Assembly: GCA_963556145.1 (NCBI GenBank)
Contig: OY744467.1
Location: forward strand, 1,364,001 to 1,428,000
Direction of reading: 5' to 3'
DNA length: 64,000 nucleotides
DNA from: Hygrocybe punicea
Taxonomy: Eukaryota; Basidiomycota; Agaricomycetes; Agaricales; Hygrophoraceae
Shown: one piece after another, positions 22,501-34,910 of the stretch
How the letters are laid out: each line of letters begins with the position of its first letter
Position numbering within the stretch: position 1 is the stretch's first letter
The notes under the pieces: generated by a model
What the model was told of the DNA's origin: nothing
The model's input: only the letters and a program-made list of their open reading frames with translations
Databases searched by the model: none
Made by a program: the position numbers and the translations under genes

Positions 22501-23850
22501 TGTCGTCATCACCCAATTTTTGGAACTGGTATAGACCGCTGATGGACGGTCAGAAGGACATCACGGGATGAGTTAGTGTAAAAGACGCACTGGTTACTAA
22601 ATTCAGATGCAACGAAAAGGAAACCAGATTTAAGAATGCAGAGGCTGGACGCCACAGGCACAGTATCAAAATACTTGATTTTTAATGACCTCACTTCTTC
22701 GTCTTCATGCTCGATGGTAACCTTATATAGATCACCTTCTTCACTTTGCAAGAGGAAGAAAAAGGCACCCTAAGCATGTATGTCAGTTAAGGTGTCAAAA
22801 TGGAAGGATGAGCGGGGGATATATACCTTCATTTTATGCATGACCGCGGCCACTATGATCAAACCGCGGTCGGGGTCGTCCAGGGGATGTTTTCGGCGTG
22901 GAATTGGGACCCTGTGCTGGGGTGCATCCATGTGTCGGTATATAATATGGTCCTCACAACACACCAAGACACCGGAAGGTCCATCGAAGCGGTCAGAAGA
23001 AGCCAGCTGACCACCGGGCACCTGCACTAAGAGGTTGGCTCGGGGATCGGTCGGTTCACTCCATTTCCGCACAACATGATTGAGACCCAAATCGAGCTCG
23101 TAGTATGTCAGCATCTTTGTGGTGACGTGAGTTGGCGTGGTTTCACTAAACGCAAAAAAAAAAGAGGACAGACCTTTTCGACGTTGTTGAAAGCTTCACC
23201 TGTCGGGTCCTGGTCGGATTCGGTATAGTCGACTTCCAAAGCTGCGAACATGGGATTTTCAAAGCCAACATCCAGTCCAGTGATGTGATGTATGATCGCC
23301 GCGTTTTTGTGTGCTTCGAGTGGGGAGGATATGGTCAAGTTGGCAGCGGCATCTCGATTGAGAATATAAACGAGTTTCGCCTTTTCCATAGCAGATATCA
23401 TGACGCTCCGACCCTTCGGGTCGGTGGCCAAGTATTGGCCGGGGACGATTCGACGTGCACCAGACTTTCCAAAAGTCTCTTGGTGGAGTTTCACGAAACT
23501 GCTTGTTTTGGGGTCATAATCCAGAATTACAATACGACCAGAGTCAGATCCTACTATGGCGTAATCTGAGAAAATGGAGGTGTAAACGACAAGAAAAACA
23601 AGGCAGATACGTACAGTGGCTCACCCTTGGTACCACCTGTCAATCTAAAAGCAGCAAGGGACCGGATGGACCCAAAGACGTCGGTAGCAATGACAGTCGC
23701 GATCTTTCCGGTCTGTACATCGGGGCGTAGGAGCTCCAGACGCGTTCCATGGGAGACGATTATCTCCTGCTGTCTGGCACCCGAAAAATTGCCAACAATC
23801 GCCTGTGTCGCTGCTGTAGGCGGCTGAAGGGTGAGGTTGTAGAGATGCAT
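19509..23850 (-). CDS. Splicing factor 3B subunit 3 (SF3b130/Rse1)
   Basis: A large WD40-like beta-propeller scaffold of the U2 snRNP SF3b complex, helping branch-point recognition. Read right to left from [20 protein letters not shown] (ATG 23848-23850), through [19 protein letters not shown], and [20 protein letters not shown] across an intron. Its C-terminal CPSF-A-type region has [75 protein letters not shown] and [16 protein letters not shown]. The frame is broken only by numerous short introns. Expected length is about 1,200 residues, in line with the family. It diverges from the Hsp20-like gene across about 580 bases. Confidence 0.93.
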
Positions 23851-24432
23851 GGACAGGTCGACACCGAAAGCGAAAAGTGACTCTGAGGACCCCAAGACCG
23901 CGACTATGAGGACCCCAAGCCAGACCTTTGTTTACCAATATTTGGGCCCAGACTATTTCAGGACTCAACGCCGCGCCGCACGCAATATTGAACTCGAATG
24001 GTCTTTGAGATTCTTACCTGAGCACCGATGTTCATACGTGTTTCAAGTCTGACGGAAGGGAATCCCGAGAACGGCGATTGGTTTTGAAAGGTCCGGTAAT
24101 CATATAAGCGGTCTCCACAGTTGATCATATTGGTATTTCAATGGTAAAAAGCCATTTATTTTCCAACGGCCTCGAGCTGATGAACCGCCTCGAGCTCGAT
24201 GTTTTTCTGGCTGCGCATTCATTCATTCATCGACTCGGAATTATAATTTCCAACAGAAACATGGTCTCATAATTATTTATTGATAAATAAATACGGGTGA
24301 CGTCATATATTTGATTTATTACATAAGCTAACCATTCTCCACGCCACAGCCACCGTTGACTACAAAACATGGATCTCTGTGATTTTCTGGCCTTCTTTCG
24401 CCCTGTCTTACCCTTGCCTGCCACCACTCATG
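23851..24432. promoter_or_regulatory. Divergent intergenic region SF3B3 / Hsp20-like gene
   Basis: About 580 bases separate two divergent genes and must hold both promoters and 5' leaders. Short ATTC repeats occur at about 24218-24228 and an A/T-rich stretch at 24230-24320. I could not identify a specific transcription-factor site. Confidence 0.4.
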
Positions 24433-26438
24433 CACACCACCCCGTCGACTGCTCCCCCATCGCGCTCCCCTTTCCTAACCCGTAGAGTCTCGTATGGCGA
24501 CCAACTACCGACTCTGTCATCCCCGGGAGACTCTCTCAAGTTACTCTCACTGAGTACCAGGCGTCGGCTAACCAAACGACGATCAAGCAGCGTTATACCA
24601 GCAAACCTGAACTTAGCAGATGCTGCCCTTTTCCACCGTGACGGAAAAGACATGACTGGGTTGACAGGTCTACACCATGGTGAGCGTCAATCTTGGCGTC
24701 AACATTTTCGCCTTATTGGGTGTCCTCGACACGTGGCCTGCTTCCTGTCCTGTCGTGCCTTGAGTTTCAACCCTCCCCATTCATCCTTGGCTGGTGGAAA
24801 GCCAACTTGATGACGATATATGGGGCAGTCATGCATACCTTTTCCTGCTGGGTGGGGAAGTGCTTATTCTGTTACGTGTGGCTCGCCTGTCGGATCTTCT
24901 ACGTCATTTATTGATACCACGAGCCATTATTATTATTGCATCATTTTCAGTGACGGATCCACACCTGCTGACTACCTTGTGTTCCTTCAGACCCTCCTCG
25001 CCATTCTCCGCGTCCTCCCCTCCTCAGTCGCCTACCATCCTATTCTCAGCGTTACGCTTCCTTGGATTCTCCCCGGGAAGCGCCTCGTCTATCTCCCTCC
25101 CTGCGGCCGGCACCAAGTCCCTCTTTGGCCATCACGGCTTCCCACATTTATCCCACCTTTCCCTCCAAGGATCGGAATGAGGTTCTATTAGCGTCGGATA
25201 CTTTGTCTGGCCCATACAACGTCCATGATCATGGTGCGATCGATTCCAGCGAATTCAGTAGTAGTCTTCCTAGTGCAGCTTCATCTCGGGATTTCTCGTC
25301 GGTTCACTCTTCTGTCGGTCGGGACAGCTCGGATTCTCTGTCGGGTTCAGTACGCTCGAAGCACATGACGTCTTTTAACGAGAATGGTGAATTCTCGGAT
25401 TCCGCCGAACGCCCGCCAGTATCCAAATCTCTGACACCAAGGCTGCCGAAATCCCCTTCCCAACTCCAGTCGGCTCAATCGCAAGCACCGTCGCTTGTAT
25501 TCCCATTCTCACGCCCAATTTCTGTGCCGCAAGGATATTCCACCGGTTCGGGGACCATGCATGCTCCTCCTCCTGCGGATACCTTCTGGCCCGACCGGAG
25601 CTCCTTACCTCTGCCCATGCAGACACCGTACTCTACTCTGCCAAAGGTTTCCAGCTCCATGCTGGAAGACGACGAAGGGAAACAAAACAAGCCACCAGGT
25701 AGACCACTTACCATGGACTCAATCGAGTTCGACGCTGCGCTTCACACGTCCATATATTATTCACCTCTGCGCCTTCCCGCTGACCCTTCATTGACGTCGC
25801 GCAGTTCTTCCCCAACGGAGTCGACAACCTGGGACCCCGAGACGCACTCATCCACAACCCGTCCACAATCGATGCCCTCATGCTTCCCCACTTCCATTCA
25901 ATACCCACCTCCAGCACCGCCCACTATCCTCACGCCGCCGTCACCTTCACCGCCACTTGAACATGCGCGGCCTCGGGCACCATACGAGCCTTTTCTGAGC
26001 AATGCTCCTGCTTCTGATGACTGTTGGATAGCGGTAGAAACGACACAAACGGTGTATACATTGACTGTCAGGTTGCCCGGTTTCAAACGGGATGGGATGT
26101 AAGTTGTTCCCAACAGCTGGGGTTTGATTTCGGTTGTTCAAGAAATTTTCATCTCCAGAACCCTTGCAACGCGACGCAGACGCATCCTACATGTGGTCGC
26201 TGATTCGTGGGAACCTGGAGGAGGCAAGTTGTTTCTTCGTATAGATATGTGACAAGATCTGACTTGTCGTCGAATAGGCCATTTCGAACGTCGGATTTCG
26301 TTTGGTTATGATGCCGATCTGACCCAAGTGCGGGCTGAATTTGATGGAGAGCTGCTCAGGGTTACCATTCCTCGACGACTGCCTCCCATGATCAGTGCAT
26401 CCGTCCGATTCCACAACAATGACAGATCAAATGCCTAA
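24433..26438 (+). CDS. Protein with long disordered N-terminus and C-terminal Hsp20/alpha-crystallin-like domain
   Basis: Four exons (24433-24679, 24991-26098, 26159-26223, 26278-26438) give a 526-residue product; all junctions are in phase, and intron 3 uses a GC donor. The first about 430 residues are Ser/Pro-rich and low in hydrophobics. From WIAVETTQTVYTLTVRLPGF onward the sequence folds like the alpha-crystallin domain: GITLATRRRRILHVVADSW, a glycine loop, RRISFGYDADLTQVRAEF and LLRVTIPRRLPP, lacking the usual C-terminal IXI extension. A general chaperone role is uncertain; a scaffold role in the p23/Hsp20-like fold is equally possible. The first intron, at 311 bases, is long for this locus, so an extra exon there cannot be excluded. 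Confidence 0.75.
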
Positions 26439-27123
26439 CCACTCTGGTTCTCGGCCATCGCAGACACTAGAAGAAAGGGCAGAACGATACAAAAAATCGA
26501 CAATTAACATTTGTCGCAGTTTTTCAATTAGATTCACGCTATTTTTTTTTTTTCATGGACATTCTACCACTTACCACTCAATCGACTCATCGACTCCGGA
26601 TACTCTTGCCGACGTACCTTGGATGGAAGACTCGTGCCCTTGTTTTCCCGTCAAAGAAAGACCTCTGTTTGTCACACGACGTGTCCAATCTGCATCCCCA
26701 CACTCCTGTATAGTACAATGAAACGACCTCCCCTGCACGCTGTAACACATCTACATTTGCTAGTGCCCTCATGCCACATCCACCGCTCGCCTACACCCTT
26801 CTTGATCGACCATCTCAACAACCGTTGTGTTACTGTATTCCTAATGCGATCTCTCTGTCCACTCTTTCCCCTCTCCCACACTGCTTCTTGCTACGATGAA
26901 GTTTCTTTATGCTCTCCCTTTTTTTTTTTTTTTACCTAGAAAACAGTATCTATGTTACAGTGTGCTATTTATCTTTTCCAATGATGTCGACGGTCACCAG
27001 TCTAGTGAGACATTGCGAACCGCGGTCCGCTGAGTCCATGACTCAAGCTGAGCCGCCATTGGCTTGCCAGCTCCGAAGATTCATCGCAGGCGTTGAAGTC
27101 TGGCTGTAAACCTATTCAACACA
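26439..27123. other. Intergenic, no gene seen
   Basis: About 680 bases with pyrimidine-rich stretches and two long T runs near 26546-26556 and 26920-26933. It probably holds the 3' UTR of the preceding gene. No coding or RNA gene was recognised. Confidence 0.4.
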
Positions 27124-30100
27124 ATGGATCCACTCAGCATGACAGGCAGGTTACCATTCAGAATGCGATCTTCAGGGATGCCACTTATCCTTGTCACCCC
27201 AGCCAGCATTATCGGCGTGGTTCAACTCGCTGGAACAATTATTTCGATATGCCATACGACTATCGAACTGGGGTAAAGAATGCGCCCAAGGATCTGTTGA
27301 AGATCACAGACGAGCTGATCAGCCTTCGTGATGTCCTCGATCGTCTCGTCAAACTCGCAGAGAACCCAAAATGCAAAGACGCAGCTGGAACTGCTTATTC
27401 GACCGAACGGACAGAAGCCTTGACAAGTGTAAGGCTGAACTTGCCAATCTCAAGACGAGATTGGAGCCTGCAACCGGATCGAATGCCGGAAAAGCACTAA
27501 CTTGGTCACTCAAGGAGGGCGATGTGAAGAATACTCTTGATAGCCTAGAGAGGACGAAGGTGTCATTGAATCTCGCCTTGACTGCAGATCAGACGTGAGT
27601 AAGCATAGGTTCTTGAGAGGAGTTCTGTTAACGGTGTTTTCTTCAGAACTTTGATGATGGCAATGCAAGATAGCGTTGTATCCTTGGGACAGTCACTGGA
27701 GTCGACCAACCTAGGCATGTATGACATCTTGGATGTCTCCTCGTCTGAACATAAATTACGAAACTCAAGTCCATTGCAGATGAACGTCGCCAAACGATCT
27801 GTCGATGGCTTGCGGCACCCGACCCATCCTCAAACCATAGCGATTCCTGCCAGAAGAGACAGCCAGGGACCGGGATATGGTTCATAGGGGGGGAACAATT
27901 TAAGGAGTGGAAAGACACTCCGAATGCGTTTCATCTGGCTTAATGGCATTTTGTTAGTCCTCTCATAAATGGTGCGGGCTCCCATCAACCTGACTGGTAA
28001 TGACAGTGGGGTGTGGGAAAACTATTCTGAAGCAAGCAGCTTTATGGCACGATCGTTCGTAACTGGAAACTGACTATTATCTATATAGCTCAACCATTGT
28101 CGAGGATGTCTTGGGCCATTGCCGGCTGGGTCTATCGTGAGCGATTGCCTATTTCTACTTCGATTTCAACGACAAAGAGAAACAGCGATATGACAATCTC
28201 CTCCGATCACTGATCACACAACTTTGTTCTCAATGCACAACCTCTCCCGAAGCCTTGCTGCCACTGTATTCTCAATATCAAAATGGGAAACGGCAGCCCA
28301 CTTCGGACACCCTTGTTATGACCCTTAAAGCTTTTCTCGACTGCTTTCAGCAATCTTATATCATTCTTGACGCTCTGGACGAATGCGACGAGCGAGACGA
28401 GCTTCATTGCTTAATTGAAAAAAATTGTTGGTTGGAGGCTCGGCAAACTTCACCTACTAGTGACCAGCCGAAAGGAGCGAGACATCGAGGATGCTCTCAA
28501 GCCTCACGTCTCATGCCAAATTGATATCCAGAGTGTGCTTGTCGACGACGACATTCGAATTCATGTTTCGAGAACGACTTCAAAATGATCCTAAACTGCA
28601 AAGATGGCCAAACAAGGTACATGAGGAGATCGAGACAGCACTCATGGAGGGGGCATGTGGGATGTAAAGTGGACTCGGTCTACGGAGTTCGAACATTGAC
28701 ACTGACATGTTTCTCCAGGTTCCGATGGGTTGTCTGCCAATTGGACGTATTACGACAGTGCCTAAAGCTCAACCGACTTCGGAAAGCTCTGACGTCTTTG
28801 CCGAAGACCCTAGACGAAACTTACGAACGAATCCTCTCGAACATTGATGACGATTACAGTGAAGATGCTTTCAAAGTGCTACAGCTGCTTGCATTCTCTG
28901 CACGTCCTGTAACGGTGGAAGAAGTTGCGGAAGTTGTCGCTGTCGATCTCAAGGACAGTCCCCGATTTGATCCAGATCTACGGCTGGCAGATCCGCAGGA
29001 TATATGAGTTCAGGCACCGAACTTTGGTATCAAGACGACACAGCTGATGACCCCGACCTGTGGGTGGTCGACCAACGAGGACCACTGCTTAGGCTGGCTC
29101 ATTTCTCCTTCAAGGAGTATTTGATTTCGGATCGCATTGGAAACAGCGTTGCTTCAACGATACGGCTTCAGCAAGACAGCCGCGGACTCATTCATAGCTC
29201 AGGCATGTCTGGCCTACCTCCTGCAGTTTAACACACACGGCCGCTTAAGCTCGAGCACCATCGGATGTTTTCCGCTTGCCCGCTACGCCGCCGAGTATTG
29301 GAGTCAACATGCTCGATCTGAGCACAATTCCGACTCTACTCTACAAGAATTGATGAGGTCCCTTTTTCATCCTTGCAGCTATAGATATATTAATTGCAAT
29401 CGACTTTACCACCCGGATTGTGAGGACCAAAACTTGGATGCACCAATCACTCATATTGCTTCGCCACTTTACTATGCATCATTCGTCGGGCTGGAAGGAA
29501 TAATACAGTGGCTACTTTGTCTTACATTGGATGTCGACACAATGCGAGGGTCTTTGTCGGGAGGCGACCATGCCATGGTCAAACTGCTGCTGGAAAAGGG
29601 TGACATCAATGCGCGAGGGGTGTGGCAACGCCTTGCAAGCAGCATCATTTCGAGGCCACGTTGCAGTGGTCCACCTGCTGTTGGAAAAGGGTGCAGACAT
29701 TAATGCGCAAGGCGGAGAGCATGGCAGCGCCCTACAAGCAGCATCGTTCGGAGGCCACGATGTACTGGTCCAACTGCTGCTGGAAAAGGGTGCAGACGTC
29801 AATGCGCAAGGGGGATATTATGGCAACGCCCTGCAAGCGGCATCGTACGGAGGCTATAATGCAGTGGTCCAACTGCTGCTGAAACATGGTGCAGACATCG
29901 ATGCGCACGGGGGATATTATGGCAACGCCCTGCAAGCGGCATCGTCCCGAGGCCATGATGCCGTGATCAAACTGTTGCTTGAAAAGGGAGCAGACGTCAA
30001 TGCAAAAGGGGGAGAATATGGCAACGCCCTGCAAGCAGCTTCATACGGAGGCCATGATGCAATTATCCAACTGCTGCTCACCAATGGAGTGCGTATATAA
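27124..30100 (+). pseudogene. NACHT-ankyrin NLR-like gene, decayed
   Basis: Architecture of a fungal NOD-like receptor. An N-terminal helical domain starts MDPLSMT, then an intron, then ASIIGVVQLAGTIISIC, with frameshifts before YDYRTGVKNAPKDL and before CKAELANLKTRLEP. The NACHT ATPase has Walker A GCGKTIL, AIAYFYFDFND and Walker B YIILDALDECDE, followed by LLVTSRKERDIEDAL, a winged-helix segment (LPKTLDETYERILSNI, LLAFSARPVTVEEVAEV) and LRLAHFSFKEYL. The ankyrin repeats (about 29560-30100) are in 33-residue units. Lesions: two or more frameshifts in the N-terminal domain, TGA at 28138-28140 just before AIAYFYF, a changed donor after the Walker A, a break near 29000 and a frameshift at about 29620. 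Such genes mediate self/non-self or effector sensing. This copy looks dead. Confidence 0.8.
29592..30093 (+). repeat. High-identity 99-base ankyrin repeat array
   Basis: Five consecutive 33-codon units carry the phrase GNALQAAS-x-GGH/Y-x-A-V, then QLLLEKGADVNAQGG. Neighbouring units are nearly identical at the DNA level (for example GGCAACGCCCTGCAAGC at about 29822, 29921 and 30018). Such internal uniformity implies recent unequal exchange or gene conversion, even though the upstream part of the gene is decayed. Confidence 0.85.
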
Positions 30101-31343
30101 ATCGTGAGAACCCACTAATTTGTGCTTACAACCATTCGACAGGCTACTTCACCTACAGAGTCACCTTCTACATGTACGCCTACTTTGTCTGGACCAAATA
30201 TTGTTTGACAGCAAATCAATTGTAGCTGACGATCAAAATGACAGCTCATGAGAGGAAGTTGATGCTTCCATGATGCAGCAGATTGTAGATTTCTGGTCAA
30301 GGGCAACGTTTCGGCCCTCTTCTTATAAACAGTCTTCCTTAGGCCCGTATTACAGCTTTCTTTCGCGGATCGTAGAACTTGACCATGTCCAAAGTTTACG
30401 GCTGTCAGTGTCATCATTGTCAATGGTCGCGTACAATCTTTACATGATTACATATCCTGACCGTATACCTTGGAAGTGCTATAATTACCTCCCCAGGCTC
30501 CCCATCTCATTCACACGTCTTTATTTCTCAGACTCGGATGTGTGATCGATGATAGTACTGGTGCCTGTGCTAACGCGTTCTTCTTGAGTTCGAGTGTCCG
30601 ATGATTTGGAATCTGAACAGCCCGGACCGTCGCGTATCCAGAAGCGAATGTGGAGCTGAGTGTGAGATTATTGAGCCAAGTGAGGAATAGGGAGAAATTT
30701 GGGGTGAGGTTCAGAGAAGGTGATCAAAGATAATCGATAATCCATGGAATTGGAGGGTGGAAGCGAAGAGTAGTGCAGCTGTACAGTGTTCGGATTAGAT
30801 GGTGATTATGCAGAGAGCCAGGTTGCACCGGCGATGATAGTTTCAGGAGGATAGTGAGCTGGACACATTCAACAACATGCCACATGACTTCCCATATCCG
30901 AAATATCTTTCACTGTCGCCATGCCCAGCAAGCCAAACCACTTTACATTTTCAACACGTATTCTCAATCGACCCTGACGTCTATAATGTCATAACGAAAA
31001 GCTATCAACATCTCCGATGCTAGTTTGTTGTAGGTCCCATACCTGGATCCTGATAGGATGTATCGGTGACTTTTGTATGTGATATTTCATGATTCAGACA
31101 AGAGCCGATTGGTTCGATAAACTGCGCTGCAAAATGGGAAGCGAATATGGGAAGCGAATATGTATATAATACGAAGAACATATGCACGTTTGCACTCGAC
31201 CCAACCGACTTCGCATTTTTACGAAACATCGTGTCGTAATCGCATTCGATAACTACTAGATCTTTGTCCAATCCCCAAGGACAACAGGTGAAGTCTAACA
31301 TATATTTAAATGTTTATGAGCTAACATAGCGGTCAGCGAAGCA
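30101..31343. other. Intergenic 3' of the NLR relic, includes start of duplicated block
   Basis: 1.2 kb with no convincing gene. From about 30635 the sequence is repeated downstream from about 34188, so most of this stretch is the 5' part of the duplicated apyrase unit and probably its promoter. A TATATAATACGAAGAACATA sequence at 31160-31180 also occurs in the second copy near 34738. Confidence 0.5.
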
Positions 31344-33530
31344 ATGTTGAAGACCGAATGTACGAGTGTCCGTTCCCTGCGTAAGCTGGACCGCTAATCA
31401 CTTTATCCAACTTGCAAAAGATGCCATCATCTTGGATGCCGGATCGAGCGGAACCCGCCTTCACGTCTACCGATGGGAAGAATACAACAAAAAGAGTCCG
31501 TCTCCCCCGTCGATCGATTTAGTTTATGAGAAGAAGCAGAAAGGTTTCTATAACCACCTTCTTAGTTCGGTTGCGCGCTAACAGAATTCCAGGAGGTATT
31601 GCGAAACGTGCAAAATTCGCCATCCTCGGAAAGGCCTCTGCTGCGATCGAAGACACACTGAAGACATTCGTCGAGGACTACCTCGACCCCCTTTTCGAAA
31701 ACGCTCGAGCCATCTGTACGCACGTAAGAGTTGACCCCAAAAATGTACCACTATTGTTATTGGGTACAGCTGGCTTACGGGATTATGAGGATGAGAACAA
31801 GGCCAACTGTGACAAACTCATGGACGTCGTAAAAGCATACGTGGCGGAGAAGCATTTCAATGTGGTGGACGAGTATTTTGGGCCGATTAGCGGAGAGGAC
31901 GAAGCGCTCTATGGATGGATCGCGGCCAACTACTCGTTGGGATTCTTTTCTAGGTACAATGAACAGAACTCGAAGACGGTAGGATACTTGGAGATGGGTG
32001 GGGCAAGCGCCCAGATCGCTTTTAGAGCGCATGAGACCGACGAGGACGAGAAATTCGAGGGTGATATGACGACGGTGACAGTGGGGCATCACGATTTCCA
32101 CCTCTTTTTGAAGTCACATCCACTTGGAGCGGATAAGGCTTGGGAGAGTTATAATGATATCCTCGTTGAGCACGTCAAACCAACTGGGGGTGTATGTGGA
32201 CTAAAAATCTGACGGAGAAATGTTAACTAACTCGTCATAGGTGATTCGAGACGTCGCTAGACCGCTTGGGTTCATGGGGGAATATAGGAGGGAGAGAATT
32301 ACCGGCTCCCTTAACGACGAGAGGGCCTTTACAAGACTTCGTGTCCGTGCCCTCGATGTAATGAGGGGCTTGCTCGATGGGGAAACTTTCTTCCCGGATG
32401 ACTGCAAGATCCTCAAGGCTGCAGTCGCAGCTCGTCGGTTTGTCGGGGGAGCGAGCTTCTGGCATTTGACACGCGGACTCTTCGAAAAGGATGCTGACGG
32501 TAACCCTCGCAAGACAGCTTTTAATTACCGGGAGTATAGGCGTGAGGTGCAGGATTCGGCTATCCTGACCTGGGATGCGTTAGTGAAGAGAAGTGAGAGA
32601 GAGGCGACGATGGAGGTGCAGCAACAGGAACAAGAGAAGCCGGAGCCGGCAAGGGCGAACGAGGCAATCGTGGCCAGGAGGATCAAAGAGGAAACGGAAA
32701 AAAAGAACGGCTTCTGGGAAAGGGCATGGTTTATGGCCCAGTGGATAAACTGCGTGCTGGTGGAAGGTATGGGCATTTACGATGCAGATGGCAACGTACC
32801 GGTCAAGGTTGGAGAATCCGATGATGAATCCGATGAATTCGATCATGGTGCATTCGATGATGATGAATCCGATGATGAACCCGATGAAGACAAGCTCTCG
32901 TTCCGGCCTTACAACGGACCCGATGGTGGGGCAGCGTTGAATTGGACCCTTGGCAGGATGGTCCTCCTCGCAACTGGCGATCCCAAACCCGTTCCAATGG
33001 TTCACGGAGTAGGGCCTGGGGAAGAAATCCGTAAAAGGATATTACAACATGAGAAAGAACTTGAATATGAGTTATATAAATTGGGCGAGAGGAAGACATC
33101 GCTGGAGAAACGACTCCAATACTCCCGGGCGACAGCAAGGTTAGAAGCGAAAATGGCGAAGTTGAACAGAAAAATAGAGCAAACAAAGTTCCTAGCGAAA
33201 CTTCAACTCAATAGGTTGAAGGCGGCTGAAACTAACTAGTCCCTGCTCTTTTCTTGTTCCTAATATTCCTTTGTTCATCTCACTCTTGCTCAGTTACGTG
33301 TATTTCTGACGGTCGTGTACTGATATCGATGAATCCTTCCGTATTCAATAAAAATCTTTTGCCCATCTTACAACTGTAGTGGATTGAAAAAGGTCGTAAA
33401 TTGTCTGTCGGCGGAAACTCTTCGCGTGTGCCGTTCCCAACTCTTCGCTACACATTTCGTCTACTTTAGGGGGTTCGAGTTCTCGAGGTTGAGGTTGAGG
33501 TCGGAAAATCACTGCTAGGACATGCAGTGC
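30635..33530 (+). repeat. Tandem duplication, copy 1
   Basis: This block, with promoter region, phosphatase gene and 3' flank, is repeated at about 34188-36985. Shared landmarks are CCAGAAGCGAATGTG at the left, the gene start at 31344/34911, and GGTTGAGGTTGAGGTCGG at the right (33488 and 36943). Copies differ by substitutions and small indels. The boundaries are approximate because the flanks decay gradually. Confidence 0.8.
31344..33239 (+). CDS. GDA1/CD39-family nucleotide phosphatase, copy 1
   Basis: An apyrase-type NTP/NDP phosphatase fold. The four exons (31344-31380, 31421-31543, 31593-32191, 32241-33239) are in phase and give 585 residues. Apyrase conserved regions in order are IILDAGSSGTRLHVYRW (ACR1), LLLLGTAGLR (ACR2), GPISGEDEALYGWIAANY (ACR3), GYLEMGGASAQIAF (ACR4) and ALNWTLGRM (ACR5). 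No signal peptide or membrane segment is seen, so it looks cytosolic, unlike Golgi GDA1 or ecto-apyrases. Unlike copy 2, it has an acidic insertion rich in DDESDE at about 32805-32890, before the ACR5 region. The C-terminal 60 residues form a charged coiled coil. Substrate is not predictable. Confidence 0.85.
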
Positions 33531-34910
33531 CAAAGTCATCGGAGAATACACGAAAAGATCGTGTAGTTTGGTACATGGTTCATGGATTCAATGAATAATA
33601 CGGCAACGTAGAGGAACAAGAATACAACCTGGGAATACAACCCCATCCTTCATCCGATCACGCCGTGCAATATGAGGCCTTCGTCCTGTAAGCACATCAA
33701 TTTTCAGACAGTGCTTGAAATTAAAGCCTGCATACTGTCAAGCGACCATGTGAGAAGTAACTGGCCCCTGCGGCTATGTTTTGTTTGTCGACGAGAGAGA
33801 ATATATCGTCGAAATCGACAACTATTAGATAACGTGTACGTGAACAAACTGGCGTGTCGCCAATCTACCGACACCAAGCGTCAGTATACACGTCACACTA
33901 TTGCAGGAAATACGTTTCTGTGAACCCATTACTTACATTCCTTCAACTTGATAACGGACACCTTTCATCCCAACCACGATCTGCGCATGCGCAACTGCGT
34001 CATGGCAATGTCTGTCTCAGAACTGTTTGACCCGTGTACGGAAACCAGAAGCCCGAGAAGCGGCTTGCGCGTGGGCCACTGGGCAATCGCGCTGTCTTGC
34101 GTGGGCGTGGAGTCACCGCAGACGGTTGCCAAGAGTGTGTTTGCGGGAATACGAAAGTCCCAGTCACTGGGCCAGAACAGCCGGATCCAGAAGCGAATGT
34201 GAAGTAGGAACTAGTGTGAGATTATTTGGCCAAGTGAGGAATAATTTGGGGGTGAGGTTCAGCATCGTGATCAAGGATAATCGATAATCGATAGAATTGG
34301 AGGGTGGAAGCGAAAAGCATTGCAGCAGTACAGTGTTCGGATGGTGGGCGATGATAGTTTCAGGAGGATATTGAGCTTGGAAGGCTTCGAACACACATTC
34401 AACAAAATGCTACATGACTGCCTGGGAATGGGCGCTCGTCTGCGCTCGACAAACGTCTAACTTGAACTATACAATATCGTTCGCTGTGACACGCCATGCT
34501 CAGCAACGTGCATGCGCAAAAGCCAGACCACTTCACACCTTTCAAATCGACCCTGACGTCTATACATAACGAAAGCTATCAACATCTCCGATGCTAGCTA
34601 TAGTTTGTTGTAGGTCCCATTCCTGGATCCTGATAGGAAGTATCGCTGACTTTGTCTTCCATGATTATTCAGACAAGAGCCGATTGGTTCGATAAACTAC
34701 GCTGCAAAAAGGGGAGCGAATATGGGAAGCGAATATGTATATAATACGAAGAACATATGCATGTTTGCACTCGACCCGCATTTCTACGAAACATCGTCGT
34801 AATCGCATTCGATAACCACTAGATCCTTGTCCAACCCCCAAGGACAACTGGTGAAGCCTGTCATATATTTATTAAATGTTTATGAGCTAACATAACGGTC
34901 AGCGGAAGCA
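33240..34910. other. Spacer between duplicated genes
   Basis: Contains the 3' flank of copy 1 (to about 33530), roughly 650 bases unique to this spacer (about 33540-34187), then the promoter block of copy 2. No convincing gene was found; the short frames here look like chance. Confidence 0.5.
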
